Source: an uncultured Bacteroidia bacterium (GTDB taxonomy: Bacteria; Bacteroidota; Bacteroidia; Bacteroidales; UBA932). From it: a DNA stretch of 26,038 nt. Position numbers and translations under genes: made by a program. Below, piece after piece: positions 7,188-16,359 of this stretch (positions are counted from its first letter, which is position 1; every line of letters starts with the position of its first letter). The notes beneath the pieces were generated by a model, which was not told where the DNA came from, did not search any database, and saw only the letters and a program-made list of their open reading frames with translations. The stretch covers positions 1 to 26,038 of the forward strand of contig CACXHG010000007.1 in NCBI GenBank assembly GCA_902767355.1, given 5' to 3'.

Positions 7188-9284
7188 ATGAAAAAGATAT
7201 TTACAATAGCTCTGATAGCAATAATGACAGTTTCGTGCACAGAAAAGAATCCGCTCCTGAAGGAGTGGAAAACTCCCTACGGGGTGCCCCCGTTCGAAGA
7301 AATCAAGGCGGAGCACTATCTCCCCGCTTTTAATAAAGCCATAGAATTGCATAATAAAGAAATATCGCAGATTGTAGCGAGCAAGGCGGAGCCGGATTTT
7401 GACAACACTATCCTGGCGCTGGACCGCAGCGGCAGGCTGCTGAAGCGCGTCAATCTGGTGTTCGGCAACGAGGAGGCAATCTCTTCTACAGAAGAAATCC
7501 GCAAGATTTCCACAGAGGTGTCGCCGCTGCTGAGCAATCATTACAGCGAGATAATGCAGTCCGACAAGCTCTTTCAGAGGGTCAAGGCCGTCTATGAAAA
7601 GCGCACTTCCCCCCAGTGGAAGCTCTCGCCGGATCAGATACGCCTCACGGAAGAGACCTATCTGGATTTTGTGCGCGGCGGCAGCGACCTGGCTCCGGAA
7701 GACAAGGCCCGGCTCAAGGAGCTGGATGCCCGCATAGACTCCCTGCAGATACTCTTCTCGCAGAATCTGCTCAGCGAGACAGCCGGCTGGACCCTGACCA
7801 TAGATAATCCCGAAGATCTGGAAGGCCTTTCCGAAGACTTCATAGCCGATGCGGCTGCCCGCGCCGAGGCTGCCGGCCAGGCTGGCAAGTGGGTCGTCGG
7901 GCTGGACAATCCCAGCGTAATGCCCTTCCTGCAGAACTGCGCACGCCGCGAGCTGCGCATCAAGGTTCTGGATGCCTACTCCAACCGCTGCAACAACAAC
8001 AATGAGTTCGACAACAAGGATGTGGTAAGGCAGATAATAGACCTCAAGCTTCAGAAAGCCCGGCTGCTGGGCTACGACTCGTTCGCAGCCTATGCCCTGG
8101 AGCGCAAGATGGCCGCAAGCCCCGAAGCGGTGTACAAGCTGCTGGGCGAAGTATGGCCGGCATGCCTGGCGGCTGCGCGCTCCGAACTCGACGATATCAA
8201 AGCCATTGCCGACAGCGACGGCATAAGCCAGATACTGCCTGCAGACTGGCGCTACTATGCAGCCAAGGCCCGCGCGGCAAAGTTCGCCTTCGACGAGGGC
8301 AAGGTGATGGAATATCTGCAGTATGACAATGTGCGCGACGGAATATTCTATGTTGCAAACAAGTTATTCGGCGTGAAATTCAACAGGATAGACAATGTCC
8401 CGCTCCCTCATCCGGAAGCCGAGGCCTACGAGTGCAGCGATGCCGACGGCAGCAGTCTGGGCATACTCTATATGGATATGTTCGCCCGCCCGGGCGCCAA
8501 GAGCGGCGGGGCATGGTGCACCAGCTACCGCGACCACGAGATCGATGCGCAAGGCGAGCCGGTTACGGCTGTGATGTCCATCGTGGGCAACTTTACCCGC
8601 CCCTCTGCCAGCAAGCCTTCGCTTCTGACCGTAGATGAAACCGAGACCTTCTTCCACGAGTTCGGTCATGCCATCGCCGGCCTGCTGAGCGAGGTGCGCT
8701 ACTGCGGCCTGGGCGATTTCGTGCGCGACTTTGTAGAGCTGCCCTCTCAGCTCAACGAGCACTGGGCCTTCGAGCCGGAAGTGCTCAAGGTATATGCTAA
8801 GCACTACAGCAGCGGCGAGGTGATACCTATGGAGCTGGTGGATAAGATGAAGGCCTGCGAGAACTACGGCGTCGGCTTTGCCGAGACCGAGTTGCTGGCG
8901 GCGATGTACCTGGATATGGATATCTACTCGCTCAAGCAGATTCCGGAAAGCTTCGATATCCTCAAGTTCGAAGACGAAGCCATGAAAGCGCGCGGCCTCA
9001 TCCCAGAGATTCTGCCGCGTTACCGTGCGCCCTATTTCCTGCACATCTTCTCCCACGGCTATGATGCCGGCTACTATGGCTATCTGTGGGCCAATGTGCT
9101 GGACTGCGACGCCTATAAGGCTTTCAAGGAGACAGGCGACATTTTCTCGCCAAAGGTTGCCGGCGCTTACCGCCGTGAAATACTCTCGCGCGTGAATGAA
9201 GACGATGCAATGACCCTTTACACCAATTTCAGGGGTGCCATGCCTTCCACCGCGCCCTTCATGGAAGACCACGGCCTGAGATAG
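7188..9284 (+). CDS. dcp: M3 family zinc metallopeptidase (Dcp-like peptidyl-dipeptidase), lipoprotein
   Basis: The 698-residue protein begins with a lipoprotein signal peptide: two lysines, a hydrophobic stretch and a lipobox TVSC with C17 as the predicted lipidated residue. No run of acidic residues follows the cysteine, so a surface-export signal is not evident and a periplasm-facing location is likely. The M3 zinc site is complete: HEFGH at residues 490 to 494 and the third ligand E517 in DFVELPSQLNEHWA, the form typical of Dcp/oligopeptidase A relatives. It would cleave short peptides in the periplasm. The start is ATG 7188, two codons after an in-frame GTG. The stop is one base before the start of the AGCS transporter, an attractive partner because peptidase products include alanine and glycine. 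Confidence 0.92.
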   Translation: MKKIFTIALIAIMTVSCTEKNPLLKEWKTPYGVPPFEEIKAEHYLPAFNKAIELHNKEISQIVASKAEPDFDNTILALDRSGRLLKRVNLVFGNEEAISSTEEIRKISTEVSPLLSNHYSEIMQSDKLFQRVKAVYEKRTSPQWKLSPDQIRLTEETYLDFVRGGSDLAPEDKARLKELDARIDSLQILFSQNLLSETAGWTLTIDNPEDLEGLSEDFIADAAARAEAAGQAGKWVVGLDNPSVMPFLQNCARRELRIKVLDAYSNRCNNNNEFDNKDVVRQIIDLKLQKARLLGYDSFAAYALERKMAASPEAVYKLLGEVWPACLAAARSELDDIKAIADSDGISQILPADWRYYAAKARAAKFAFDEGKVMEYLQYDNVRDGIFYVANKLFGVKFNRIDNVPLPHPEAEAYECSDADGSSLGILYMDMFARPGAKSGGAWCTSYRDHEIDAQGEPVTAVMSIVGNFTRPSASKPSLLTVDETETFFHEFGHAIAGLLSEVRYCGLGDFVRDFVELPSQLNEHWAFEPEVLKVYAKHYSSGEVIPMELVDKMKACENYGVGFAETELLAAMYLDMDIYSLKQIPESFDILKFEDEAMKARGLIPEILPRYRAPYFLHIFSHGYDAGYYGYLWANVLDCDAYKAFKETGDIFSPKVAGAYRREILSRVNEDDAMTLYTNFRGAMPSTAPFMEDHGLR

Positions 9285-9285
9285 A

Positions 9286-10656
9286 ATGGATTTTCTGAAC
9301 AAGATAGGCGAGGGGATAATCGCGGTCAGCGACGCTGTCTGTGGCTATCCCTTTTTTATCCTGCTGGTGGGCGGCGGGCTGTTTTTCCTGTTTTACTCCG
9401 GCTTTGCGCCCCTGCGCCACTATGGCAAGGCCATCCAGGCGCTCCGCGTCAAGGATTCTTCCTCCGCAGGGCAGATAAGCTCTTTCGAGGCGCTGTCCAC
9501 GGCCATTGCCGCCACGGTGGGCATGGGAAACATCGCCGGGGTTGCCATCGCCATTTCCATAGGCGGCGCCGGGACCATCTTCTGGATGTGGATCAGCGCG
9601 CTGCTGGGCATGGCCACCAAGTTTTTCGAAGGCACCCTGGCCGTGATGTACAAGGGAAAGGACTCAGAAGGCGTGGTGCAGGGCGGTCCCATGTATGTGA
9701 TAGAGAATGGTCTGGGGCCCAAATGGAAGCCGATGGCGGTGTTCTTTGCCATATTCGGCATGTTCGGCACTTTCTGCACCATGCAGGCCAATCAGATCAC
9801 CGAGGCTCTTACCAGCACGTTTCTCTCTCCGGAGCGGATTACTCCCGCCTCCAAGTTTGTCACAGGCTTGATTATAACCGCATTGGTGTCTGTCGTGGCG
9901 CTCGGCGGGATTAAGCGTATAGGCAAGGTGGCCTCCAAGCTGACGCCGTTTATGGTGGCGGCCTATTTCCTGCTGGTGTTCTACATAATCCTGACCCATC
10001 TTGCCGCAGTTCCTGGGGTATTCAGGGATATCTTTGTGGGCGCGTTCACGCCCCGCGCGGCGCTTGGCGGCGGCATCGGCAGCATCATCGCCGTGGCCCT
10101 GACCGGCGTGCGGCGCGCGGTGTTCGTCAATGAAGCCGGCGTCGGCACGGCCTCCATGGTGCACGGCGCCTCCAAAAACTCCGAGCCGGTGCGCGAAGGC
10201 CTGGTGGCGATGCTCGGGCCCAGCATAGATTCCGGCCTGGTGTGCACGCTCACCGCCATAGCAATCCTCATCCAGAAGGGCATAATTCCCCAGGCGGGCA
10301 TAAGCTCTATGCAGGGGCTTCAGCTGGCCCTGGCTTCTTTCGAGGCCTCCGTGCCGGTAGTGGGGCGCTATCTGCTGCTGGCCATACTGCTCATCTTTGC
10401 CTTCTCCACGATGTTCTCCTATTCTTACTACGGGACAAAGTGCGCCAGCTATCTCTTTGGTGCGAAAAAAGGAAAATATTACATCTATTTTTATCTTTGC
10501 GTGATAATTGTCGCGGCGGTGGTGCCGCTCAAGGCAGTTGTCGGTTTTGTGGACCTGACCTTCGCGCTGATGGCTTTCCCGAATATGATCGCCATCTTCG
10601 CCCTCGCCCCCAAAGCCAGGAAAGAAATGAAAAAATATTTCAATAAGGACAGATAA
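9286..10656 (+). CDS. Alanine/glycine:cation symporter (AGCS family)
   Basis: The 456-residue protein is almost entirely hydrophobic with many membrane helices. It contains the AGCS family signature GGAGTIFWMWISALLG at residues 93 to 108, preceded by ATVGMGNIAGVA, and the conserved NEAGVGTASMVHGASKNSEPVREGLVAM block in the middle. Members import alanine or glycine with sodium (or protons) across the inner membrane. The ATG at 9286 begins one base after the peptidase stop, and the TAA overlaps the ATG of argS by one base (TAATG), indicating tight translational coupling. A specific substrate cannot be assigned from sequence alone. Confidence 0.92.
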   Translation: MDFLNKIGEGIIAVSDAVCGYPFFILLVGGGLFFLFYSGFAPLRHYGKAIQALRVKDSSSAGQISSFEALSTAIAATVGMGNIAGVAIAISIGGAGTIFWMWISALLGMATKFFEGTLAVMYKGKDSEGVVQGGPMYVIENGLGPKWKPMAVFFAIFGMFGTFCTMQANQITEALTSTFLSPERITPASKFVTGLIITALVSVVALGGIKRIGKVASKLTPFMVAAYFLLVFYIILTHLAAVPGVFRDIFVGAFTPRAALGGGIGSIIAVALTGVRRAVFVNEAGVGTASMVHGASKNSEPVREGLVAMLGPSIDSGLVCTLTAIAILIQKGIIPQAGISSMQGLQLALASFEASVPVVGRYLLLAILLIFAFSTMFSYSYYGTKCASYLFGAKKGKYYIYFYLCVIIVAAVVPLKAVVGFVDLTFALMAFPNMIAIFALAPKARKEMKKYFNKDR

Positions 10657-12461
10657 TGAACCTGGAAAGTTTTATTGCAGAGAAGGTCGCATGTGCGACG
10701 GAAGTGTTGTATGGTACCAAGGCCCCGCTGGAAGCTATCCAGCTGTCGGCCACACGCAAGGAGTTTGAGGGCGACATCACGCTGGTCGCGTTCCAGCTGC
10801 TGCGCCTGAGCCGCAAGTCTCCCGAGGCAACAGCTCAGGAAATTGGCGCCTACCTCAAGGAAAACGTGCCGCAGATAGAGTCCTTCAATGTGGTCAAGGG
10901 TTTTCTCAACCTCAAGATATCGCCCATGTACTGGAGCGAGGTGTTTGCGTCCATAGCGGCCGATGCCGACTATGGCCAGGGTGCGCCTACGGGCAGGACC
11001 GTGATGGTGGAATTCTCTTCTCCCAACACCAATAAGCCCCTCCACCTCGGACATATACGCAACAACCTGCTGGGCTGGTCGGTATCCAGGCTGCTGGAAG
11101 CCGCCGGCGACAAGGTGATAAAGGTCAATCTGGTCAACGACCGCGGCATACATATCTGCAAGTCCATGCTGGCCTGGCTCAGAAAGGGCAATGGAGTAAC
11201 TCCCGAAAGCAGCGGCATCAAGGGCGACCACCTGGTTGGCGACTACTATGTGGAGTTCAACAATATGCTCCAGCAGGAGATTTGCGAGAATCTGCGCTCA
11301 GCCGGCATAGACCCCGCCCAGGCCACGCCGGAGCAGAAAAAAGAGGCCGAGAAAAACGCCGAATGCCTGCAGGAGGCGCAGCGTATGCTGGTACGCTGGG
11401 AGCAGGGAGACAGTGAGGTGCGCGCCCTCTGGGCCAAGATGAACGGCTGGGTTTACGACGGTTTCGATACTACCTACCGCAATCTGGGCATCTCATTCGA
11501 CAAGATATACTACGAGTCCCAGACCTATCTTCTGGGCAAGTCGCTGGTAGAAGAGGGGCTTAAAAAAGGCGTTTTCTACCGCCGCGACGACGGCTCCGTG
11601 TGGTGCGACCTGACAGCCGACGGGCTGGACGAGAAGCTGCTGCTGCGCAGCGACGGCACATCAGTCTATATGACCCAGGACTTGGGTACTGCCTGCCGCC
11701 GCCACGAAGAGTACAACTTCGACGAGATGATATATGTGGTGGGCAACGAGCAGAACTATCACTTCCAGGTGCTCAAGCTCATCCTCTCCAAGCTCGGCTT
11801 CGACTGGGCGGACGCCATCTATCACATGTCCTACGGCATGGTGGAGCTTCCCGAAGGCAAGATGAAATCCCGCGAGGGTACGGTGGTGGATGCCGACGAT
11901 CTGATAGAGCAGATGTACAACACGGCCAAGGAGACCTCGCTGGCCTCCGGCAAGCTTGAGGACATGAGCCCCGAGGAGCAGGACAAACTGTTCATGATGC
12001 TCGGCCTGGGCGCGCTCAAATACTTCATCGTGAAGGTCGATCCCCGCAAGACCATGCTCTTCGACCCCCGCGAGTCGATAGATTTCAACGGCAACACCGG
12101 TCCGTTTATCCAATATACCCACGCCCGTATCAAGAGCGTGCTGCGCAAGGCCGCCGAGCAGGGTATGACTCCGTCGGTAACCGCCGCAGAGCTGCTGCCC
12201 AAGGAGATAGAGATGGTCAAGATACTTGCGGATTTCCCGGGCAAGGTCAAGGAAGCCGCCGGCGCCCACTCTCCGGCGCTGGTTGCGAACTACGCCTACA
12301 ACCTGGCCAAGGAATTCAACCAGTATTATCACGACGTGAGCATACTCAAGGAGGCCGACGCCAAGGTGCGCGCTCAGCGTCTGGCGCTGATCGAAGTGAT
12401 CGCAAGGGTCCTTGTAAAGGCCATGGATATCCTGGGTATTCAGCTGCCCGAGAGAATGTAA
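10656..12461 (+). CDS. argS: Arginyl-tRNA synthetase
   Basis: The 601-residue class I synthetase attaches arginine to tRNA-Arg. The N-terminal about 110 residues form the tRNA-contacting Add-1 domain; HLGH at residues 130 to 133 is the HIGH signature; GKMKSREGT with K402 to S405 replaces KMSKS, as is common in ArgRS; and the C-terminal helical anticodon-binding domain ends in the near-invariant LPERM. The context TNKPLHLGHIRNNLLG is diagnostic. The start ATG shares its A with the transporter stop codon. The next gene lies in the same reading frame, separated by the TAA and two codons. Confidence 0.97.
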   Translation: MNLESFIAEKVACATEVLYGTKAPLEAIQLSATRKEFEGDITLVAFQLLRLSRKSPEATAQEIGAYLKENVPQIESFNVVKGFLNLKISPMYWSEVFASIAADADYGQGAPTGRTVMVEFSSPNTNKPLHLGHIRNNLLGWSVSRLLEAAGDKVIKVNLVNDRGIHICKSMLAWLRKGNGVTPESSGIKGDHLVGDYYVEFNNMLQQEICENLRSAGIDPAQATPEQKKEAEKNAECLQEAQRMLVRWEQGDSEVRALWAKMNGWVYDGFDTTYRNLGISFDKIYYESQTYLLGKSLVEEGLKKGVFYRRDDGSVWCDLTADGLDEKLLLRSDGTSVYMTQDLGTACRRHEEYNFDEMIYVVGNEQNYHFQVLKLILSKLGFDWADAIYHMSYGMVELPEGKMKSREGTVVDADDLIEQMYNTAKETSLASGKLEDMSPEEQDKLFMMLGLGALKYFIVKVDPRKTMLFDPRESIDFNGNTGPFIQYTHARIKSVLRKAAEQGMTPSVTAAELLPKEIEMVKILADFPGKVKEAAGAHSPALVANYAYNLAKEFNQYYHDVSILKEADAKVRAQRLALIEVIARVLVKAMDILGIQLPERM

Positions 12462-12467
12462 GGGGCT

Positions 12468-14180
12468 TTGACACCGGGCTTTACCATACCGACCAGCAAA
12501 AAGGAGATGGAGCAGCTTGGCTGGGACCAGGCCGACATCATTCTCTTTACGGGCGACGCGTATATAGACCATCCGTCGTTCGGCACAGCGCTTATCGCCC
12601 GCTATCTCGAAGCGCACGGCTACAAGGTGGCGGTGATCCCGCAGCCCAACTGGCGCGACGACCTTCGCGACTTCCGGAAACTGGGCCGTCCGAGGCTTTT
12701 TTTCGGGGTTTCGGCCGGCGCGATGGATTCGATGGTGAATCATTACACCGCCAGCAAGCGCCTGCGCAGCAACGACGCCTACACGCCGGAAGGCCGCTTC
12801 GGCTATCGCCCCGACTATGCGGTCACCGTCTATTCCAATATCCTTAAGGAGATTTATCCGGACGTTCCGGTGGTAATCGGCGGCATAGAAGCCTCCCTCC
12901 GCCGCCTGACGCATTACGACTACTGGCAGGACCGCCTCAAGCCTTCCATCCTCATAGACAGCAAGGCCGACTGGCTGACCTACGGGATGGCGGAAAAGGC
13001 CAATCTGGCCATAGCCGACGCCTTGGCCAGGGGCGCTTCGCAGGAAGAAATCCGCCAGTTGCCGCAGGTCGGCTATGTGAGCGACCAGGCCCCGGACGGA
13101 GACTATTTCGACCTGCATTCCTACGAGAGCTGCTGCCGCAACAAGCTGGCTTTTGCGCAGAATTTCAATATAATAGAGCGCGAGTCCAACAATCTGCACA
13201 GCACCATGCTGGTAGAGCAGGTGGGGGACAGGTTCGTGTGCATCAACCCGCCGTATCCCCCGGCCACGGAGCAGGAAATGGACGAGGTGTATGCGCTGCC
13301 GTTCACCAAGCTGCCGCACCCGCGCTACAAGGGCAAGCGCATCCCGGCCTACGATATGATCAAGTTCTCCATCACCACCCATCGCGGGTGTTTCGGAGGC
13401 TGCAACTTCTGCACGATATCGGCCCATCAGGGCAAGCACATACAGTCGCGCTCCATGCAGTCCATAGTAGATGAGGCAAGGGCGCTCAGCAACCTGCCCG
13501 ATTTCAAGGGCAACATTTCCGACCTCGGGGCCCCCACGGCGAACATGTACAAGATGGGGGGGCGCAACAAAGAGCTGTGCGAACGCTGCCTGCGCCAGTC
13601 GTGCCTTTATCCGAGGATGTGCAAGAACCTGGACAATTCCCACCAGCCGCTGCTGGAGCTCTATGAGGCTGTGGGCAAGGTGCCCGGCATACGCCACGCC
13701 TATGTGGGCAGCGGCATACGGTACGACCTCTTCCTCGGTCCGGACGGTTGTCTCGATGAAACCTGCGAGAAGTATCTGCGCGAACTGATCGTCAACCATA
13801 CCAGCGGCCGGCTGAAGGTGGCTCCGGAGCACACTCAGGACAATGTGCTCTCCGCCATGGGCAAGCCTTCTTTCAGGCTTTTCGAAGTGCTGCGCACCAA
13901 GTTCGACGAGATCTGCCGCCGGGAGCGTCTGAAGTATCAGCTGGTGCCTTATTTTATTTCCGGCCACCCGGGCTGCGGTATGCGCGACATGATGGCGCTG
14001 TCACAGAACAAATACCTCAAGGGTCTGTACATGGAGCAGGTCCAGGACTTTACTCCGACCCCCATGACTGTTTCTTCTGTGATGTTTTATAGTGGTATGG
14101 ACCCCAGAACGCTTAAGCCTGTGTTCGTAGAGCGTGATATAGAGAAAAAACGCAAACAAAAATTGTTTTTTTTCAAATAG
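12468..14180 (+). CDS. YgiQ family radical SAM protein (UPF0313)
   Basis: The 570-residue protein follows the YgiQ pattern: N-terminal IPTSKKEMEQLGW and GDAYIDHPSFG, PQPNWRDDLRDF, GGIEASLRRLTHYDYWQD, then the radical SAM CxxxCxxC motif at C308, C312 and C315 (RGCFGGCNFC). A second cysteine-rich stretch after residue 360 has the spacing CX2CX4CX5C, which could hold an auxiliary cluster. The reaction of this family is unknown. I use the TTG at 12468 as start because the argS stop is in the same frame only nine bases upstream and no ATG or GTG precedes the conserved PTSKKE segment; the first ATG (12507) would remove it. AAGGGG lies only two bases before the TTG, too close for a normal ribosome binding site. 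An ATA start at 12486 cannot be excluded. Confidence 0.9.
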   Translation: MTPGFTIPTSKKEMEQLGWDQADIILFTGDAYIDHPSFGTALIARYLEAHGYKVAVIPQPNWRDDLRDFRKLGRPRLFFGVSAGAMDSMVNHYTASKRLRSNDAYTPEGRFGYRPDYAVTVYSNILKEIYPDVPVVIGGIEASLRRLTHYDYWQDRLKPSILIDSKADWLTYGMAEKANLAIADALARGASQEEIRQLPQVGYVSDQAPDGDYFDLHSYESCCRNKLAFAQNFNIIERESNNLHSTMLVEQVGDRFVCINPPYPPATEQEMDEVYALPFTKLPHPRYKGKRIPAYDMIKFSITTHRGCFGGCNFCTISAHQGKHIQSRSMQSIVDEARALSNLPDFKGNISDLGAPTANMYKMGGRNKELCERCLRQSCLYPRMCKNLDNSHQPLLELYEAVGKVPGIRHAYVGSGIRYDLFLGPDGCLDETCEKYLRELIVNHTSGRLKVAPEHTQDNVLSAMGKPSFRLFEVLRTKFDEICRRERLKYQLVPYFISGHPGCGMRDMMALSQNKYLKGLYMEQVQDFTPTPMTVSSVMFYSGMDPRTLKPVFVERDIEKKRKQKLFFFK

Positions 14181-14219
14181 TTTGCTTAATATTGTTGTAT
14201 TAAAACATTCACACAAGAT

Positions 14220-14594
14220 ATGGCAGAAGCAGTCAAGAAGAGATTTGTAGTCAGCTACGACAATATGTCCCAGGACCTTAAGGACGCATTTGACCGTAAA
14301 TACCCGCACGGATATGCAGATTATATGGGAGATATTCTCAAGGTGGACAAGCCCGACGGCAGTTTTTTCCATGCCGTCCGCTTCAAACCCGAGCCCGAAG
14401 ACGACGAGCCGGTAGAGGATGTATTGTACCTGGTAAAGATTAATGTCAACACAGACGATGCGGAGAAGGTAGAGAAGGATCTGTTTGAAGATAATGGCGG
14501 GGATGACGACGACGACACCGAAGGCGGCGTTCTTCCCGGCAACGACAACGATTTCAACACACATTCGGAAGACGACTCTGACGACGAAGACTAA
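14220..14594 (+). CDS. Small acidic Bacteroidetes protein of unknown function
   Basis: The 124-residue product has an N-terminal globular part (about residues 1 to 80) with RFVVSYDNMSQDLKDAFDRKYPHGYADYM and DGSFFHAVRF, followed by VLYLVKINV; this resembles a small family of unknown function that I recall as conserved in Bacteroidetes. The last 40 residues are overwhelmingly Asp, Glu, Asn and Gly, with an uninterrupted Asp run, and are probably disordered. There is no signal peptide or membrane segment, so it should be cytoplasmic. It sits between ygiQ and the ClC gene; the ClC start is 50 bases downstream. Its acidic tail could bind cations or a basic partner, but this is speculation and I assign no function. 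Confidence 0.8.
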   Translation: MAEAVKKRFVVSYDNMSQDLKDAFDRKYPHGYADYMGDILKVDKPDGSFFHAVRFKPEPEDDEPVEDVLYLVKINVNTDDAEKVEKDLFEDNGGDDDDDTEGGVLPGNDNDFNTHSEDDSDDED

Positions 14595-14643
14595 AACATA
14601 CTTCGACCGGTTTTCCGGTAATATCCAAAATGCGCTCAAACAT

Positions 14644-16359
14644 ATGTCTGAGCGCACTTTGCTTTGGATACTGGCGGTTGTCGTGGGTTTGTTGAGCGGT
14701 TTGGCTGCGGTAGTGCTCAAGCAGTCGATAGCCCTGCTCGAGCATCTTGTCCATGGGGTCATCCCCGGCAGTCAGTACAACTGGGCATATCTGGTGACCC
14801 CGGGAGTGGGCATGCTGCTGTCGATGCTCTTCGTGCGATACATCATCAAGGATGACATCGGCCACGGGGTGACTCGCGTGCTGACGGCCATTTCCCGCAA
14901 CGAGGCCCATATCAAGCCGCACAATACATGGTCTTCCCTCGCCGCCAGCGCCGTGACCATAGGCCTTGGCGGCAGCGTGGGTGCCGAGGCCCCGATAGTA
15001 TATACCGGAGCGGCCATCGGGAGCAATGTCGCAAGGGTTTTGAAATTGCCCTACAGGCAGATGACCATCCTGCTCGGCTGCGGTGCCGCCGGCGCGCTTG
15101 CCGGTATTTTCAAGGCGCCTATCGCTGGTGTTCTTTTCACCCTGGAGATATTGATGTTCAACATCTCCATGACTTCGATACTGCCCCTGCTGTTCTCTTC
15201 CGTGACCGCCACGATGGTGACTTACCTGCTCATGGGCGACACGGTTACCTTCTCTGGCGCGATCACGCCCTTCGCGCTGTCCAATATCCCGTTCTATATT
15301 GTGCTGGGTCTGGTCTGCGGCTTTGTGTCGCTATATTTCCTGCGCACCACGCTCCGGGTAGAGGACAAGTTGCGCAAGCTGCACAACCCCTATCTCAAGT
15401 GGATAATGTGCGCCGTGTTGCTGGGGGTGCTCATATTCCTTTTCCCGCCCCTCTACGGCGAGGGCTACGGCTCCCTGAACGGCATGCTCAACGGAGGGCC
15501 GGCCGCTCCGGTGCTGCCCGGCGGGGCCGCCTCGGGCAAATGGTCCATCTTGCTGTTTTTCGCCGCCATAATGTTTGCCAAGGTATATGCCACCGCGCTT
15601 ACCAATGCCGGCGGCGGGGTGGGCGGAACCTTCGGCCCCACCTTGTTCACCGGGGCCGTCACAGGCTTTGTGGTGGCCAGGCTGGTGGCCAACCTGGGTA
15701 TAGCCCAGTTGCCGGAGGCCAACTTTGTGCTGGTGGGAATGGCCGGCCTTATGGCGGGCGTCATGCAGGCCCCGCTCACGGCCATATTCCTGGTGGCGGA
15801 GATATCCGGCGGCTACGTGCTCATGTTCCCGCTGATGATTACCTCGGCAATATCCTTTGCCACCATACGTATCTTCGAGCGCTATTCCATTTATTCCAAG
15901 CGGGTGGCCCAGCAGGGAGAGCTGCTGACCCACGACAGCGACCAGGCCGTGCTCACCCTGCTCAAGACCTCGGACTTCATAGAGCACGACTTTAAGACGA
16001 TAGGGTTAGACAAAACGCTTGGAGACCTCGTGCAGATCATATCTACCAGCCGCCGCAACCTTGTGCCCGTAGTGGATGCCTCTGGCATATTCCAGGGCAT
16101 TGTGCTGGTGGACGACGTGCGCCGGTATATGTTCAACAGCGGGCTTTACAGCCACATACATATCTATAATCTGGTCAAGGACGCCCCGGCGATTCTCTCC
16201 GAAGACGAACGTATGGATTCCGTCATGGAAAAGTTCGAGCGTTCCGGCGCCTGGAATCTGCCGGTGACCGACGCTTCGGGAAGATACGTAGGCTTTGTGT
16301 CCAAGTCCAAGATATTCTCTTCTTACCGCGACCAATTACATCAGGTTTCAGATGACTGA
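14644..16359 (+). CDS. ClC-type chloride channel/exchanger with C-terminal CBS pair
   Basis: The 571-residue membrane protein has the ClC core over about residues 1 to 430. The selectivity-filter motif appears as GGSVGAEAPIV with the gating glutamate at E115, and the second motif as GGVGGTFGPTLFTGA. Two CBS domains follow at about residues 445 to 571 (NLVPVVDASGIFQGIVLVDDV and WNLPVTDASGRYVGFVSKSKI) and may sense adenine nucleotides. It moves chloride across the inner membrane, either as a channel or in exchange for protons; sequence does not decide. ATG 14644 is the only standard start outside the upstream gene. In-frame sequence continues upstream (YFDRFSGNIQNALKH) and resembles a plausible N-terminal tail, so a non-canonical start cannot be excluded. 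The stop overlaps the tex start by eight bases. Confidence 0.88.
   Translation: MSERTLLWILAVVVGLLSGLAAVVLKQSIALLEHLVHGVIPGSQYNWAYLVTPGVGMLLSMLFVRYIIKDDIGHGVTRVLTAISRNEAHIKPHNTWSSLAASAVTIGLGGSVGAEAPIVYTGAAIGSNVARVLKLPYRQMTILLGCGAAGALAGIFKAPIAGVLFTLEILMFNISMTSILPLLFSSVTATMVTYLLMGDTVTFSGAITPFALSNIPFYIVLGLVCGFVSLYFLRTTLRVEDKLRKLHNPYLKWIMCAVLLGVLIFLFPPLYGEGYGSLNGMLNGGPAAPVLPGGAASGKWSILLFFAAIMFAKVYATALTNAGGGVGGTFGPTLFTGAVTGFVVARLVANLGIAQLPEANFVLVGMAGLMAGVMQAPLTAIFLVAEISGGYVLMFPLMITSAISFATIRIFERYSIYSKRVAQQGELLTHDSDQAVLTLLKTSDFIEHDFKTIGLDKTLGDLVQIISTSRRNLVPVVDASGIFQGIVLVDDVRRYMFNSGLYSHIHIYNLVKDAPAILSEDERMDSVMEKFERSGAWNLPVTDASGRYVGFVSKSKIFSSYRDQLHQVSDD

Noticed and set aside
11661..13967. A 768-codon open frame on the minus strand opposite argS and ygiQ
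   Set aside because: It mirrors two certain genes codon by codon, has no family motif and no sensible start context.
14154..14175. AAACAA/TTGTTT hairpin followed by Ts at the end of ygiQ
   Set aside because: The six-base stem is nearly all A/T with a three-base loop and lies within the last codons; it is too weak to call an intrinsic terminator.
14580..14650. Programmed frameshift fusing the acidic protein to ClC
   Set aside because: The frames are offset by one but no slippery heptamer or downstream structure is evident, and each product is complete on its own.
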